From positions 25,671,379 to 25,735,378 of the forward strand of contig NC_041407.2 in assembly GCF_900747795.2 (NCBI RefSeq): a DNA stretch of 64,000 bases. Direction: 5' to 3'. The position numbers and the translations under genes were made by a program. The notes below the pieces were generated by a model that worked only from the letters and a program-made list of their open reading frames with translations, had not been told where the DNA came from and searched no databases. Below, in pieces: positions 11,001 to 21,762 of the stretch. Each line of letters begins with the position of its first letter. Position 1 is the first letter of the stretch. The stretch comes from Erpetoichthys calabaricus. Lineage: Eukaryota > Chordata > Cladistia > Polypteriformes > Polypteridae.

Positions 11001-11879
11001 ATGCCGGTCATCCTGGGTGAGGCCCGCATTTTGACCTCTCCCCAGTCCATCGTGCGAATCCTAGAGATGCTGTTTGGATGTGTGACCTTCAGCCTGGTGG
11101 TGTCAGCTGAAAGCAGCTTTCTGAACAAAGGTCCTCACTGGTTCCTGTGCATGTTCAGTTGGTGCTTCTTCTTCGTGCTGACTGGCCTAATCCTCTTGGT
11201 GGAGTTTGTGCAGTTTCAGAGCCTTGTGCCACTTTCTTGGAAAAATCTACCCATCAGCATGGCTTTCTTGGGCGCCCTGATGACCTTGAGTGCCTCAGTC
11301 TGTTTCCCACTGTTTGTGATCAAAGAAAGCTGCTTTGAAAGATCTTCCTGCGGCCACTTGGTCAGTGCCACCATCTTCTCCTGCTTCAGCTTCCTGTCGT
11401 ACACAGCTGAGGTCTACATGACCAAGGTAAGAAGTGAGGCTCACAGTGGCTACATGTCCACCACCCCTGGATTTCTCAAGGTGTTTGAGGTTTTCTGCAG
11501 CTGTATGATTTTTGTCAGTGTGGACAGAGAGGTGCTGGACAATCTGACGACCTACCCACTCTTCTGGTGGAGTCTAGTGGTTTACAGCTGCTGCTTCCTC
11601 ATGTCTGTCTGCACTATTGTTGTTATGCTGGGCGAATGCACTGGGCGCTGCCTTGTCCCCTTTGACAGGATCCTGGCAGCCTTCAGCATGTTATGTGTCG
11701 TCATGTATGTCACAGCTACAGGTTTCTGGCTTTGGCACCTGGTGAACCCACAACAAAAAGAAAATCCCCAAAGCCTATGGAGAAACAGTCTGATCATCAC
11801 CATCATCTCCTGCCTCAACCTCCTGACCTACACCGTGGACCTGGCCTTCTCCATCAAGTTAGTCTGCTACAGGACTTGA
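11001..11879 (+). CDS. myadm: Myeloid-associated differentiation marker-like protein (MYADM family)
   Basis: Predicted 292-residue membrane protein with two tandem MARVEL domains (about residues 14-144 and 155-290) and about eight hydrophobic spans: 18-38, 48-70, 84-108, 118-140, 158-176, 188-211, 222-247 and 262-288. Recalled MYADM motifs are present: PLSWKNLPI (77-85), SGYMSTTPGFLKVFE (149-163), MLGECTG (209-215) and NLLTYTVDL (273-281). Mammalian MYADM is somewhat longer, mainly at the N terminus. Known family role: cholesterol-rich plasma-membrane domains, Rac1 targeting, cell spreading and endothelial barrier. The start at 11001 follows a splice acceptor at 10936, so the coding region lies in one exon, as in MYADM. 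The frame is intact. A possible N-glycosylation site (NLT, 181-183) is present. Whether it is the MYADM orthologue or a fish-specific paralogue (or MYADML2-like) cannot be settled here. Confidence 0.9.
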   Translation: MPVILGEARILTSPQSIVRILEMLFGCVTFSLVVSAESSFLNKGPHWFLCMFSWCFFFVLTGLILLVEFVQFQSLVPLSWKNLPISMAFLGALMTLSASVCFPLFVIKESCFERSSCGHLVSATIFSCFSFLSYTAEVYMTKVRSEAHSGYMSTTPGFLKVFEVFCSCMIFVSVDREVLDNLTTYPLFWWSLVVYSCCFLMSVCTIVVMLGECTGRCLVPFDRILAAFSMLCVVMYVTATGFWLWHLVNPQQKENPQSLWRNSLIITIISCLNLLTYTVDLAFSIKLVCYRT

Positions 11880-12090
11880 AGTGGCATTGTGAGAGGACAA
11901 ACTGATCACTCAAATTGACATTCAATGGAAAGGAAGTCAAAACCAGTTATCACTTTGGATTTGAGGCCTGCTAACCATGGAGAATTTTGATTCATCTCTC
12001 TTAATGCCTCATCAAGGGGCCACTCGGTCATTAGGCTGAAACAATGACGCTTGTCAGCAAAATTCAATAAAAGTGTCTAAGTTTCACTTC
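11880..12090 (+). other. 3' UTR of the MYADM-like gene
   Basis: About 200 bp follow the TGA and end near the polyadenylation signal. The sequence shows no repeat element, in keeping with a short 3' UTR. Confidence 0.55.
12066..12071 (+). terminator. Polyadenylation signal AATAAA
   Basis: A canonical AATAAA lies 187 bp after the MYADM-like stop codon, followed by a T/GT-containing stretch (agtgtctaagtttc). It is the first such signal downstream of the gene. Confidence 0.65.
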
Positions 12091-12500
12091 CACACACCCA
12101 CACATGCAGACACACAAACAAGCTTGTATGCTCAGTCACACACACACGTCAGGTGCATGCTTCCACAGACACTGAAACGGACAAGGATTGCTTTGCTTAA
12201 CGAAGACAGCCTCGAGATCTTTGGACAGACCGCTGCATCTCTCTTTATAGCTCCTGCCTTAAAAGTTGACTACCACACCACTGTGAGAAAACAGTAGCTG
12301 TTAGCCATAAAGCTGATTTGCTGCTCTGATCGGAAGTCCGTGGGACAGCAGCACAGGTGCATCATGCTGCCACAAATAGAAAAGTGTGCTGCAGACTTCC
12401 TGATGTGGAAGATACACAGAGCCTTACAAGAAGGTCTAATATGGCTAGTACACATCTGTCAGATTTAAATTCTGCACTTCTCCATATGCTGGTGCTTGAC
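12091..12500. other. Unassigned downstream of MYADM-like gene
   Basis: A short CA-rich patch (cacacacccacacatgc, then cacacacacacgtc) lies at 12100-12150. Otherwise no recognised gene or repeat. Confidence 0.35.
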
Positions 12501-12539
12501 TCATTTAATACAAGTATTTTGCAAATGTAAATTACCCGG

Positions 12540-13060
12540 TTGATGTCCAGTGTTTTCCTTAGATCTCAGTTTTTTGTTGTTTTACCTAGTTAGTTTGATT
12601 CTGTCTAACTCTAGCGTAGTCCGACATAAACTTGTGCAGTCTGATTAAGTCAGGCCTGGTGCAATGAACCTGTCTTCTCAGCTCTGTGTTCTGAGGCTTT
12701 AACTCATGCAGAATTGCTGATCATCATAAATGAACTCACACAGCCTGATCCTATCAAATCTCAAAATTGTCCCACATAGGGTAGTCCTGCAGGATTCAGT
12801 ATGATGCGTTAAAGTCCTGTTGTTCTAACTGTGCTCAATAGCACCTGACCCTGTCAGTTCCAGGTATCCTGTTGCTACATGTAAATCAGCTAATTTCATC
12901 AAACCTTGAAGTTCTGAGACTTGATTATGTGTGCTATGTGATCCTGCAAGATTCTGGTGTCCTACAGTATTATCCATTTAGTCCTTAACTTTTCCTGATT
13001 TGTGTCCAATGTATCCTGGGATAGTCTCCATCTACTGTACCTCATGACCCTATCCTGGAT
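12540..13060. repeat. Degenerate tandem array, unit about 47 bp (block A)
   Basis: Phrases of the type tgatcctgtcagatct, atcctgcag and ctttact recur with variation: gcctgatcctatcaaatctc, cctgaccctgtcagttcc, atcctgttgctac, gtgatcctgcaagattctgg. The same phrases build the arrays at 15400-18000 and 56500-60650. Strongly diverged. Confidence 0.55.
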
Positions 13061-13086
13061 AAGTGAGTTAGAAGGATGGATGGATA
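13000..13086 (+). repeat. SINE 3' tail, old
   Basis: atcctgggatagtctcc, ctcatgaccctatcctggat and aagtgagttagaaggatggatgg match the SINE end with its (GGAT)n tail. It is diverged and heavily truncated. Confidence 0.4.
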
Positions 13087-13560
13087 TTTCACAACTCTCA
13101 GGTTGCCCCGCAGGTATGCACACGGGAAATCCAACAAAGGAAGGCTGCCACCTAGCACACTGGGAGAATTTATAGCCCTGTTAGGTGGCATCCCCCTGTA
13201 CTTCCATTATATGGGCCTTCCGGCCGGGAAGAATCCATTCATCCCATTCAAGAAGCCAGTTCATCCCTGCCTTCTGTTACATAGTCTAATCCTGTTACAT
13301 TTACTGCCCTGCACCTCCAGTCTGTTGCAGTCTTTTCCTGTTAGGTGTTGGTATTTTCCTGCTTTATCACACTGTAATGGGATCTTGTTATGTGTTCGTT
13401 TTTAGCAGCCTTACCCACTTGTTGTCTAAACTAGGGTGTTCCCAAACCTTTTAAGCTAAGGCTTCTCAAAACGTTACACCATCTAATAAGATCACCTCCC
13501 CAATAATATAAACCCAATCCTGTGAAGTGGGGTATGATCTTGGATCATGGTTACTGCTAA
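13087..13560. other. Unassigned
   Basis: It contains a 109-codon open stretch (13076-13405, +) without a recognisable domain. Phrases like aatcctgttacatt and cctgcacctccagtctgttgc resemble decayed 47-bp array units. An ATA-rich run, (aat)n, sits at about 13587-13605 just beyond. Confidence 0.3.
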
Positions 13561-13721
13561 CAGTAATTGCACATCATGATTTTGGATAATAATAATAATA
13601 ATAGTAAAAAGCCACTTTTATATAGCACCTGTCCTATACCAGACATATTAATCAAACTAGAACAAAGTATTGCATATGTGATCAAATGTGGTGTGATATC
13701 ATAGGTCAGATATGCCTAGAG

Positions 13722-13975
13722 GGGGCTGGGTGGTCTCATGGCCTGGAACCCCTGCAGATTTTATTTTTTCTCCAGCCGTCTGGAGTTTTTTTTTTTTTTT
13801 TTTTTTTCTGTCCTCCCTGGCCATCGGACCTTACTTTTATTCTATGTTAATTAGTGTTCTCTTATTTTAATTCTTACGTTGTCTTTTTTCTCTTTCTTCA
13901 TCATGTAAAGCACTTTGAGCTACATTATTTGTATGAAAATGTGCTATAGAAATAAATGTTGTTGTTGTTGTTGTC
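13722..13975 (+). repeat. L2-like LINE/SINE 3' tail (second copy)
   Basis: Same element as 6723-7132: a gggctgggtggtc start, tttctccagccgtctgg, a long T run at about 13789-13807, then aagcactttgagctacatt and tgtgctatagaaataaatg ending in (TTG)n. Confidence 0.6.
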
Positions 13976-14161
13976 AGGGGTTTTCAACTTTTGTTTTGTT
14001 AGAGCAGCACCTTCAGGAATTGAAATGTGCTACCTTTTTTTATGTTAAATATTTTAGGCACTGACCAGCCACAGCTGAAGATGATATTTGTTTAAATGAC
14101 TGCCCACTGATATTACACAAGGGAATTTTAACAAAGGGTTAAAAGTTGTAATTATGCTTGT

Positions 14162-14184
14162 GGGGGGGGGGGGGGGGGGGGGGG
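14162..14184. repeat. G homopolymer, 23 bp
   Basis: An uninterrupted run of G on the + strand. Length is likely variable and error-prone in sequencing. Confidence 0.9.
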
Positions 14185-14639
14185 TATCTTTTAATTTTTC
14201 TTATGTACACCAAATACTGTACAGCAATTATTTTTTAATGTGAGATATGGAATAAAAAATAAAAATCATACAATTTCCATACTTTTAATTTACGAAAAAT
14301 TAATATACTGTTACATGTGTATGCAGATCTAGGAGGAGAAAAATAATTCACAAGTTACATATGATTTCAGGAGAATAACTCAATGCGAAGACTGAGCCCG
14401 CTTCATGGATGTCAGGTGCCAGTTCTGATAAAAGCAGTTCTGCTTATAAGATCACCCTGTTGTGTTTTTTTAAGGAAGCATGAAGGTAACTGAACATTGG
14501 CAACTCTAAACAATAGCTTTCTGCTGTTGATTGATATGAGGGAACACTCAAATGAAGTGGTAGTTATGTTTATTTTAATATTAATTGTTGTTAGCATAGA
14601 TAGCGAGGCTAAATTAGCCCCATTGTGTGTTTGTGTCTG

Positions 14640-14766
14640 TGTGTTCGCCCTGTGATGGGCTGGCACCCTGTTTGGGGTTTCTCTCCTGCCTTGTGCCAAA
14701 TGCTAGCTGGGATAGGCTCCAGCACCACGCGCGACCCTCGTTTGGATTAAGCGGGCTAGAAAATGA
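14640..14766 (+). repeat. tRNA-SINE 3' portion
   Basis: ccctgtgatgggctggcacc, ctcctgccttgtgcc, tagctgggataggctccagc and attaagcgggctagaaaatg match the SINE body. It lacks the tRNA head and keeps no (GGAT)n tail. Confidence 0.7.
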
Positions 14767-14869
14767 CATGACGTCACATGCTATTAAAATTCGTTGGTGC
14801 TCCTTATTGTATATTTTGTGTTAGACTGATAATTTCTAAAACTGTTCTTAAAGTAATGGTAGACCACAC

Positions 14870-15370
14870 AAGTTCAAGAAAAACTTAAACAGTGACCGTC
14901 CGGACCAGAGAGACACGCGATGCAGACCGCTTACCTGGTAAGTTGCACACTTTTCTCAAAAATCCATCGATCTTTGCGAGTCGTCCCTGGGGAGTTCTGA
15001 TATGGCTCGGCTCAAGGAGTCGGGGAGCGAGGAGTTGTACCCGCGAACCTTACGTGAGCGACTGGCGTTTCCGAGAGTGCAGTCGTAGCAGGTGACTTCG
15101 ATTTGGCGCGGGCGGGATTGGAATCGCGTAGCAGGTGACTTCGATTTGGCGCGGGCGGGATTGGAGTCGCGTAGCAGAAGCCACGTGAGACGCAGAAGTG
15201 GAACCGACGCGCAACCTAACAAAGAGGCGCGGGTTCGGCGGCTGCATAACCAACGGTGCTTTCTTTGTTTTTCTTTATTTGTGTTCCCTGTCCCATACCA
15301 CCTCGAAGGTGTCCGTACGCAGCCCCAGGAGTTAATTACGTCGACATCGGCCTTTAGGGTACGCAGCATG
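14870..15370. promoter_or_regulatory. Small CpG-rich block, possible promoter / first exon
   Basis: CpG is frequent here (gcgcgggcgggattgg, tcgcgtagcag, gacgcgcaacc, gaggcgcgggttcggcgg), against near absence in neighbouring kilobases. A consensus 5' splice site, ttacctg|gtaagt, lies at 14938/14939 on +. An imperfect 44-bp tandem duplication (about 15088-15176) repeats aggtgacttcgatttggcgc. A + strand transcript starting near 14880 would fit, but no following exon was recognised. The block may instead be a young or CpG-rich repeat. Confidence 0.4.
15088..15176. repeat. Tandem duplication of 44 bp, two units
   Basis: Two adjacent near-identical units containing ggtgacttcgatttggcgcg, cgggattgga and tcgcgtagc, differing by about one base. 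Recent local duplication inside the CpG-rich block. Confidence 0.85.
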
Positions 15371-16079
15371 CTGTTAGATAACAGTACTGTATAGTGCAGG
15401 TAGATTTTAAATTATTCTCCAGTTTTATCCTACTGATCATGTCATACAGTATGTTAGTTTTAAGTAGCTTAACTCGAATTTCGCCTAAAACAGGGGGATA
15501 CCAAACTGTGTGTGTGTTTTTGTCTTTTGTAAATTAAGAACGTTAATTTAACATTTACTTGGAAACTACGTGAGGTCAGTCTTTAAAACTAGAATCGACT
15601 TTTATAAGAATGTCAACGCTGGGAGAATTTTCACGGCCCTTAATTTAAAAACCACTGCTCTAAATCAATTAGATTTAATTATCCTGCTGTTTTACTCTAC
15701 AGTAATTGTGATGCTGCCAGATCTTAACATACTTTGATAGACTGGTCCTGTATAATTTTAGTTTCATTAACCTTCCCTTTACTTTATTCTGATCCTGTCA
15801 GACTGTAATTGAATTCAGGTTTACTGTAATATATTTTAAATTTGTTAGATCTGTAGGTTTATTCTATTGTATAATCTGGTAGTATCCTACTCTACTACTG
15901 TACAGTTCGATCCTGTTCAAAAAATCTTTCACGTACCTTTACTGCACTTTAGTCTGAGCCTACTAGATCTTAACGTCATTCAGGTTGTATTCTACTCTTG
16001 CCCGGTTGTTTACTCTGATTTAGTTAATGCTATAATATCTTTTATGCAGGCTTACTTTATTGCCTGTCTAATCCTATAA

Positions 16080-16212
16080 GAGCCCTGTGATGGACTGGCG
16101 CATTATCCAGGGCTTGTTCCTGCCTTGAGCCCTATACTAGCTGAGATAGGCTCTAGCAGACCCCCATAACCCTTCTGGACTAAGCGGGTTAGACAATGAC
16201 TGACTGACTGAC
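16080..16212 (+). repeat. tRNA-SINE 3' portion with (GACT)n end
   Basis: ccctgtgatggactggcgc, cctgccttgagccc, tagctgagataggctc and taagcgggttagacaatg run into gactgactgactgacta. It lacks the tRNA head and lies in the 47-bp array. Confidence 0.7.
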
Positions 16213-16691
16213 TAATACTATTAGATGTTAGTACTCTACAGCTTTACTTTACTGTATACTAATCATGTTAGATCTTAATATAATTCAGCTTTACTATACT
16301 GTAGCTTGATCCTGGACAATCAATCTTAGTTTCATGAACCTTTCCTTTACTTTTGCATGATCCTGTTAAGTTTTACTACACTTCAGGTTTACATACTGTA
16401 GTTTGATCCTGTTAGATCTTAACTATCTGCAGCTTTACTCTGCTGTAATCCTAACCTGTTATAATTTAACTGATGCAGGTATAAGATTATATTATAAATG
16501 GCAAATGCAGCATTGTACGACCAGAACAACTACACTGCTTAACAAAACATCAGCAGGTTTTAGGAAATGTCTCCACATGTGTTTACCTTAGAGAACTTTA
16601 TTTAAACAACAATAGGCAAACAGGTGGGAAAGTAGTGCATGAGTAGGAATACATATAGGAAAAAAGCATATCAACACACATAAAAAGACTC

Positions 16692-17240
16692 TGTAATATT
16701 GCAACCGACTCAGCACAGACTCACACAGAGGCACATGTAAAAACACAAACAAAACCTTTATTTTCTTCACCTGTGGGGCACGTCTTTCCCGTGAACCCCA
16801 CAGGCACAACACAGCCCAAAATAGCACAAGCACAAAAACACACTCCTCTCTGGCACCACCACTCCTCCTGTCAAGCTTCGTCCTCCTCCCCCTGACTCTG
16901 GATGCTGAGTGGTGGTTGCTGGCCCCTTTTATAGCCCACCCGGAAGTGCTCCAGGTGCTTAATCACCTGTTTCTGGTTGCACTTCCAGGTGGGACTGAAG
17001 ACTCATCCAGCCGGGCTCAGGGACCCATGCAGTGCACCCTGGCGGTCACCCCAGATCCCAACAGGGCTGTGGAGAACTCCATCTCCCATGGAGACCTGCG
17101 GGAAGCTGAGGCACCACCATCAGCCAGGGAGGCTGCCACCAAGCATCCCGGGGGAGGTATTGAGCAGCCCATGGTTGATCCCCCGGAACATATGTAGAAG
17201 GGGCATCTTGGCCAGTCATGAGACCCAGCCATCCGCCACA
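16692..17240 (-). mobile_element. Solo LTR fossil, family shared with three other copies
   Basis: Read on minus it begins TGTGGCGGATGGC and ends TACA, so it keeps TG...CA ends. A TATA-like ctataaaagggg complement lies near 16928, and a polyadenylation-like ttttattttc complement near 16760. Flanking 4-bp sites are actc/acac, an imperfect duplication. It shares ggcccctttta, gaagtgctccaggtgc and ccgccaca with the copies at 19570, 43968 and 61117. No internal retroelement genes adjoin, so it is a solitary, old and broken remnant; superfamily not assigned. Confidence 0.55.
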
Positions 17241-17879
17241 ACACATTTAACATATAGTTCAGAATTAGGTGGCACTATGTTGTCACAGGAGCCTGTTTGG
17301 TCTTAGCTTCATCCACATTTACTCCATTGTAGTCTACCCCTGTTTAATTTTTATTATCCTGCAGCAATACTACAACCACTACTATATTACACACTACTAC
17401 TTTACTGCACAGTGACCCAGTCCTATCAGATGTTAAAATCCTATACACTGACATACTGTATGATCATCAGCCTTACTGTAGTCTGATCCTGCTCAACCTC
17501 AGTTTCATGCACCTTTTCTTTACTTCAGCCTGGTCTTGATATCCTTTCACTTTGGGCTACTGCAGTCTGATCCCATCAGGCCTTAATTATCCTGCTGCCT
17601 CACTTTATGTTAATATGATTCTTTTCAATCTTAACTTCATGCAGCTTTACTCTGCTGTGGTCTGATCCTGTCAGATCATAGTATCCCACAGCTTTACTAT
17701 ACTAGAATATGATGTTGTTTGTGCTCTTAGTAATCTGCAGGTTTACTCTGCTGTGGTCTGATTCTGTCAGATTTTAGTATCTTATTACTCTTCCTGTTAG
17801 ATCTTAGTTTCATGTGGCCCAACTCTACTGGACTCTGCTCCTGCTCGATCTCAGGATCCTGTGCCTACACTTGTGATAA

Positions 17880-18130
17880 TAATGACACTATAAACTCTGC
17901 TGTAGTCTGTTATCATCAGTTATCAGCATCCTGCACCTTTATTAAAAAAACTCCTGTTTTCTGAAACACCAGTGATGCAGAGTTATGAGTATGTTGCTAT
18001 CCAATAATTGACTGATACATTACCTTATGCACAAAAATTTTGGGATTTTTCACATCATGGAAATTTAACCATGAGCCTTCAGTGACTGGTTAACTCTATC
18101 CAATAGTGTAATGCTGTGAAATGTTGTACT
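17880..18130. repeat. Duplicated segment, copy 1
   Basis: It aligns by eye with 18712-18960: ataatgac..tataaactctg, tgtagtctg, ctctgaaacac.a.tgatgca, tatccaataattgactgatacattacctta, tcatggaaatttaaccatg and aactctatccaatag. Divergence is substantial. Copies are about 835 bp apart in the same orientation. Confidence 0.6.
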
Positions 18131-18640
18131 ATATGTCTCTTGTGGATACCCTCCTCCATACCATTAACCAATTAAAATCCTTTGCTTTATTATCCAATTC
18201 TTTGCACTGAATTCTAGTTCTTACCTCCTGCTTGCCCCAGTCTCACCCTTTCTCCTTTCACTTCCATCTATTTGACCACTTTGTATTGCAGACAGTGATC
18301 CTTGCAAACCAACACATCCTTAAACACCTCATATCTCTACACTAAGAGTGAAGTTGTTCCTGTCACCTAAACATCTCATGAGGCTTGTCAACCAAAAACA
18401 TACTGATATTTATGATTAGATAGATGTATGTGTTCACCTAGGTGATGGAATGACTTCTTCCAAGCAGAGACAAGTTGTTAATATATCGATTTGCCTTAAC
18501 AATCAGAGCCAGAATATTAGTTTAAAACTTCACTTTCTTTTTTCCTTCCCATTCTTTTTACCACAAACTTTCCAGAATCCCAAATTTTAGTCTGATTCTT
18601 TCGGATTAGAAAGAAGACAAAAGGTTTAAGGTAAGTTTGT
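18131..18640. other. Unassigned between duplicated segments
   Basis: No gene or recognised element was seen. Short AT-rich sequence only. Confidence 0.3.
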
Positions 18641-18711
18641 TTGAGAGCAGTGATGTGTTGATTACAACATGCAAGTAAGCTTATAAACTTCACTGCACTC
18701 CACACGTGGCA

Positions 18712-18960
18712 AGAATGACCTTGTAAACTCTGGTGTAGTCTGATCTCATCAGCCGGCAGTTTCCAGCCTCCTTCAATCAAAACACCTATCCTCTGAAACA
18801 TTACTGATGCACATTTTTGAGCTGTCTAGTATGTCGGGTATCCAGTACTTGACTAATGCATTACCTTTACGCATGACCGTATTGGAGATTTTCATATCTT
18901 GTAAGTTTAACCATGCACTCTGATTTTGCCAGATGCCCTTTAACTTCATCCAATGAGATT
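18712..18960. repeat. Duplicated segment, copy 2
   Basis: Partner of 17880-18130, carrying aagaatgaccttgtaaactctg, cctctgaaacattactgatgc, gtatccagtacttgactaatg, aagtttaaccatgcactctg and aacttcatccaatgag. Confidence 0.6.
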
Positions 18961-19569
18961 CTTTCATATCTCCATATTCCATATCTTGGTTTGATTCTTT
19001 CAGATTGTGAAGAGAGACAATGTTGTGAATACCAACATTTATTAATTGAGATTGTTATTTGTTTTGGAAATCACAGCAAAGCCATTTTGTTTTCATTTCA
19101 AGCGCTGCCAATTTGAGTTTCCATTTCCATGACACATTGCACAGTTCCTGGGGGCATGGTCATGGAGGTCGCATCTGATTACGTCATTAATACAACAATA
19201 TTTAAGCTGGCAGCAGGCAGCCATTTTCGTTCAACATTTTGAATCCCTAACCATTCTTTCTAAGTGTTTCAGGTTTTTGGTTTTTGGTGGTGGATATTGT
19301 TACTGTGTTTTTCTGACTTCATATTTTGGTTTTGATGAAAGGTAGGATTGATTTTCTAGTTTTGATCCTCTAATGTATTTACTCTTGTTCCATCTTCTGA
19401 CCTACTCATGTTTGCCCTTGGATTGTCTTATTCCATTCTTGATAGCGCAGACAAAAGTTTTGGGGTAAGATAAGTTCTTCTCACTGATTATGGCACCAGT
19501 GAGTGTCGACGTGTTGCATGTTGATTAACGCATGCCCTTTAAATTGCCCATGTAACCCAATATAAATCT
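18961..19569. other. Unassigned, with a promoter-like stretch and a dispersed module
   Basis: attacgtcattaatac and tatttaagctgg (19176-19210) look promoter-like, so part of this may be LTR-derived, but no ends were found. At 19480-19545 it carries the dispersed module tatggcaccagtgagtg..gacgtgttgcatgttgattaac, also seen at 18640, 23330, 36500 (reverse) and 60845. Confidence 0.35.
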
Positions 19570-20116
19570 TGTGGCAGACGGCTGTGGCTCTTGCCCAGCC
19601 GGAACGCCTGGCGGGTGGAAGGTCTGGGAGAGAGATAGTACCTCCCCGGGACACAAGAGGGCAGCCCCCCTGGTTTGCATCGGGGCCACGGAATTGGAGC
19701 TTAGAAGGTCAACCCTGTTGGGGTCTGTGGGTGCCCAGATGATTCCGGAGCCATGGACTGCAGCACTTCCGCCACACTAGGAAGTGCTGCCGGAAGTGGA
19801 ACCAGGGTCACCCAGTGTACTTCCAGGTGCCCATGCAGCTCTTCCACCACACCAAGTAGTGCTGCAGGAAAATCATCAGGGTGCACCTGGACCAACATAA
19901 AAGGGGCCGCCTCACTCCAGTCGAGGAGCCGGAGTTGGGAGGTGGAGGACAGAGCTTGCGGAAGAGGAGTAGAGGTGGCAAAGAGCGAGAAGGAAGGAAA
20001 AATAAGGACTGAGCTTATTGTTGTGGTTTTTGCATTGTGAAGAAGAAAAGCAAAAAACGTGTGTGATTTGGACCTGTGCGTCCTGTGTCTGTCTGGGGCA
20101 GGGTTGATTCTTCACA
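19570..20116 (+). mobile_element. Solo LTR fossil
   Basis: Begins TGTGGCAGACGGC and ends GATTCTTCACA. Flanks are atct (19566-19569) and acct (20117-20120), a 4-bp duplication with one difference. It holds cataaaaggggcc (near 19895) as a TATA-like site and an aaaataagg stretch (near 20008). It is the + orientation partner of 16692-17240, 43968-44500 and 61117-61796. No coding region is attached; solitary and old. Confidence 0.6.
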
Positions 20117-20670
20117 ACCTGTAAGTTCACTGTCCAGTACTTTGCCCTGATGCTTTCAATCCATGTATCCTGAAACATTTCTGCTGCCAAAACATCTGGT
20201 AAGCATGTTTAACCGGCACAAGTGTAAAGTATTTTGCATTTGGGGTGGTGCATTGTGGGTAGTCAATTATTCAGACATATTTAGTAAGCAATCTAGTATT
20301 TGGAAAAGTGGTCTAATTACCAATCACCTGATATCTGTCTCTTCTACACTATACATATCCACTCTATATGTTTTTTAGCTGGCATATCCTAGGCTACCAT
20401 GTTCATCTAGATTGTTAGAAAATACCAGATAAGCATTTCTTGGAAATAATCTGATATGCTTAAAAGAATTACAAATTCATCATTCTGGAGGAGTGGTTTG
20501 TTAGCGACCTTTAAGGACGATATACTTTGTGGTGTGGTAAGTTGTTCTAGTATCCTTACATTTTTCTCTGATGTGTCACACAAGTCTTCACTGTAGAAGT
20601 CAGTTTGTTGTACATTGAGTTTTTATTGACAGGTTGCTTGTTTATTGTCCATAGTCAGCAAGAGGTGCAA
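20117..20670. other. Unassigned
   Basis: No gene, terminal repeat or familiar element recognised. Confidence 0.3.
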
Positions 20671-20671
20671 T

Positions 20672-20815
20672 TGAACCTGGCATCCTTATGGCCTGGAGTC
20701 TATTCACATCAGTTAATTTATATTTGTATTGTGTCAAATGCTTGTTGGGATAGGTGCCAGCTTCTCTGTGATACTGTTCTGAATAAGCGAGTTTAGACGA
20801 CGGATGGATGGATGA
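20672..20815 (+). repeat. Old SINE 3' portion with (GGAT)n tail
   Basis: attgtgtcaaatgcttgttg, ggataggtgccagcttc and gaataagcgagtttagacg end in acggatggatggatg. It follows the SINE order but is diverged. Confidence 0.5.
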
Positions 20816-21021
20816 ACGTTACTTCTGGCATCTCTCAGAATATTAGCCATTGTTATGGCTGTGTGTGTTCATTTTTATAACTTTCATTATGTCTTTGCTG
20901 CTGCTTTTATATCTCTGTCGTTTAAAGAGCTTGGTGCTGAGCAGTGGATATCGTAGACTGGCAAGGCAGTAAACCTGAGCATCTTAAAGTTATTCATTTT
21001 AATCTATTAATCATTTAACTT

Positions 21022-21250
21022 TGAGGGTGTCATGGTGGTACAGTAGATATGAGGGTTGGTTTAGAACATAGTGACGCATCCTGGTTGCTGTGTCTAACTA
21101 AGTGTTATTGGTTTGCTTCATCATTCCAAATACACTTGTGCATTGGCTGAACTGGTCCAGTATGAGAGTGGGTCATTTGTCATCCTGTCCCAAGTTTGGG
21201 TACTCTCATAAGCCTGGTGCCTGGTGTACCTGGGATAGGTAACCATTAAA
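21022..21250 (+). repeat. Old SINE copy
   Basis: It starts ggtgtcatggtggtacagtag, like the SINE head ggcggcacggtggcgcagtgg, and ends with ctggtgtacctgggataggtaacc, like the SINE tail. The middle is much altered. Confidence 0.4.
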
Positions 21251-21760
21251 TGAAAACAGTCAGGGGCAGCGAAGACACAACAAAGAAAAGAGTTCACTTT
21301 GATTTTACTTCACATTTTGCTCATGGTCTTCTGTGGCAAAGAGACAGCACTGAGATCCAACTGTTGGCTGCCATCTTCCCTGTGGGTGAGCATGCAATGC
21401 ATTATGGGTAAGTCTAGCATGTGCTTGAACTCACTGAGTTGGAGTTTTTAAAGTTTTTTTTTTGGTGGGGGGGGGGGGCGGTGAAAAGAAAGGAACATAC
21501 TTGTCTCAAAGTTTTGGCAACATCATATCCCCTTTTTGAACCCTTAAATGTCTCAGAAAAGGGTACAGATGAAAATAAATGGGGAAACACTGTTTTTTGA
21601 AAATAGAATTGAAAAAGTAAAATCCATGATAAGAATAAAAGATGTACTCTTAGAAAAAAAGTGGTAATTCAGTGAGGCAATGAAATTGGCTGAGAAAAGA
21701 AAAAAAAAACAAAAAAACATTGCATGATGTGAAAAAGGTTTTACGTATATATACACACTA
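21251..21760. other. Unassigned, with G-rich run
   Basis: A gggg..gggcggtg run of about 14 G lies near 21465-21478. The rest is AT-rich and without a gene. Confidence 0.35.
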
Positions 21761-21762
21761 TA

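Larger units (their letters stand above)
15400..17890. repeat. Degenerate tandem array, unit about 47 bp (block B)
   Basis: The clearest part is 17340-17800, where tctgatcctgtcag, tctgatcccatcag, tatgattcttttc and tctgattctgtcag recur about 46-50 bp apart (17483, 17576, 17615, 17661, 17757). Each is followed by a ttagtatcctgcag-like and a ctttactctgctgtag-like segment. The array is split by a SINE (16080-16212) and an LTR (16692-17240). No gene is seen in it. Confidence 0.7.

Noticed and set aside
14956-15369. 137-codon minus-strand frame in the CpG-rich block
   Set aside because: Long frames are expected in CpG-rich DNA and it spans the 44-bp duplication; no domain.
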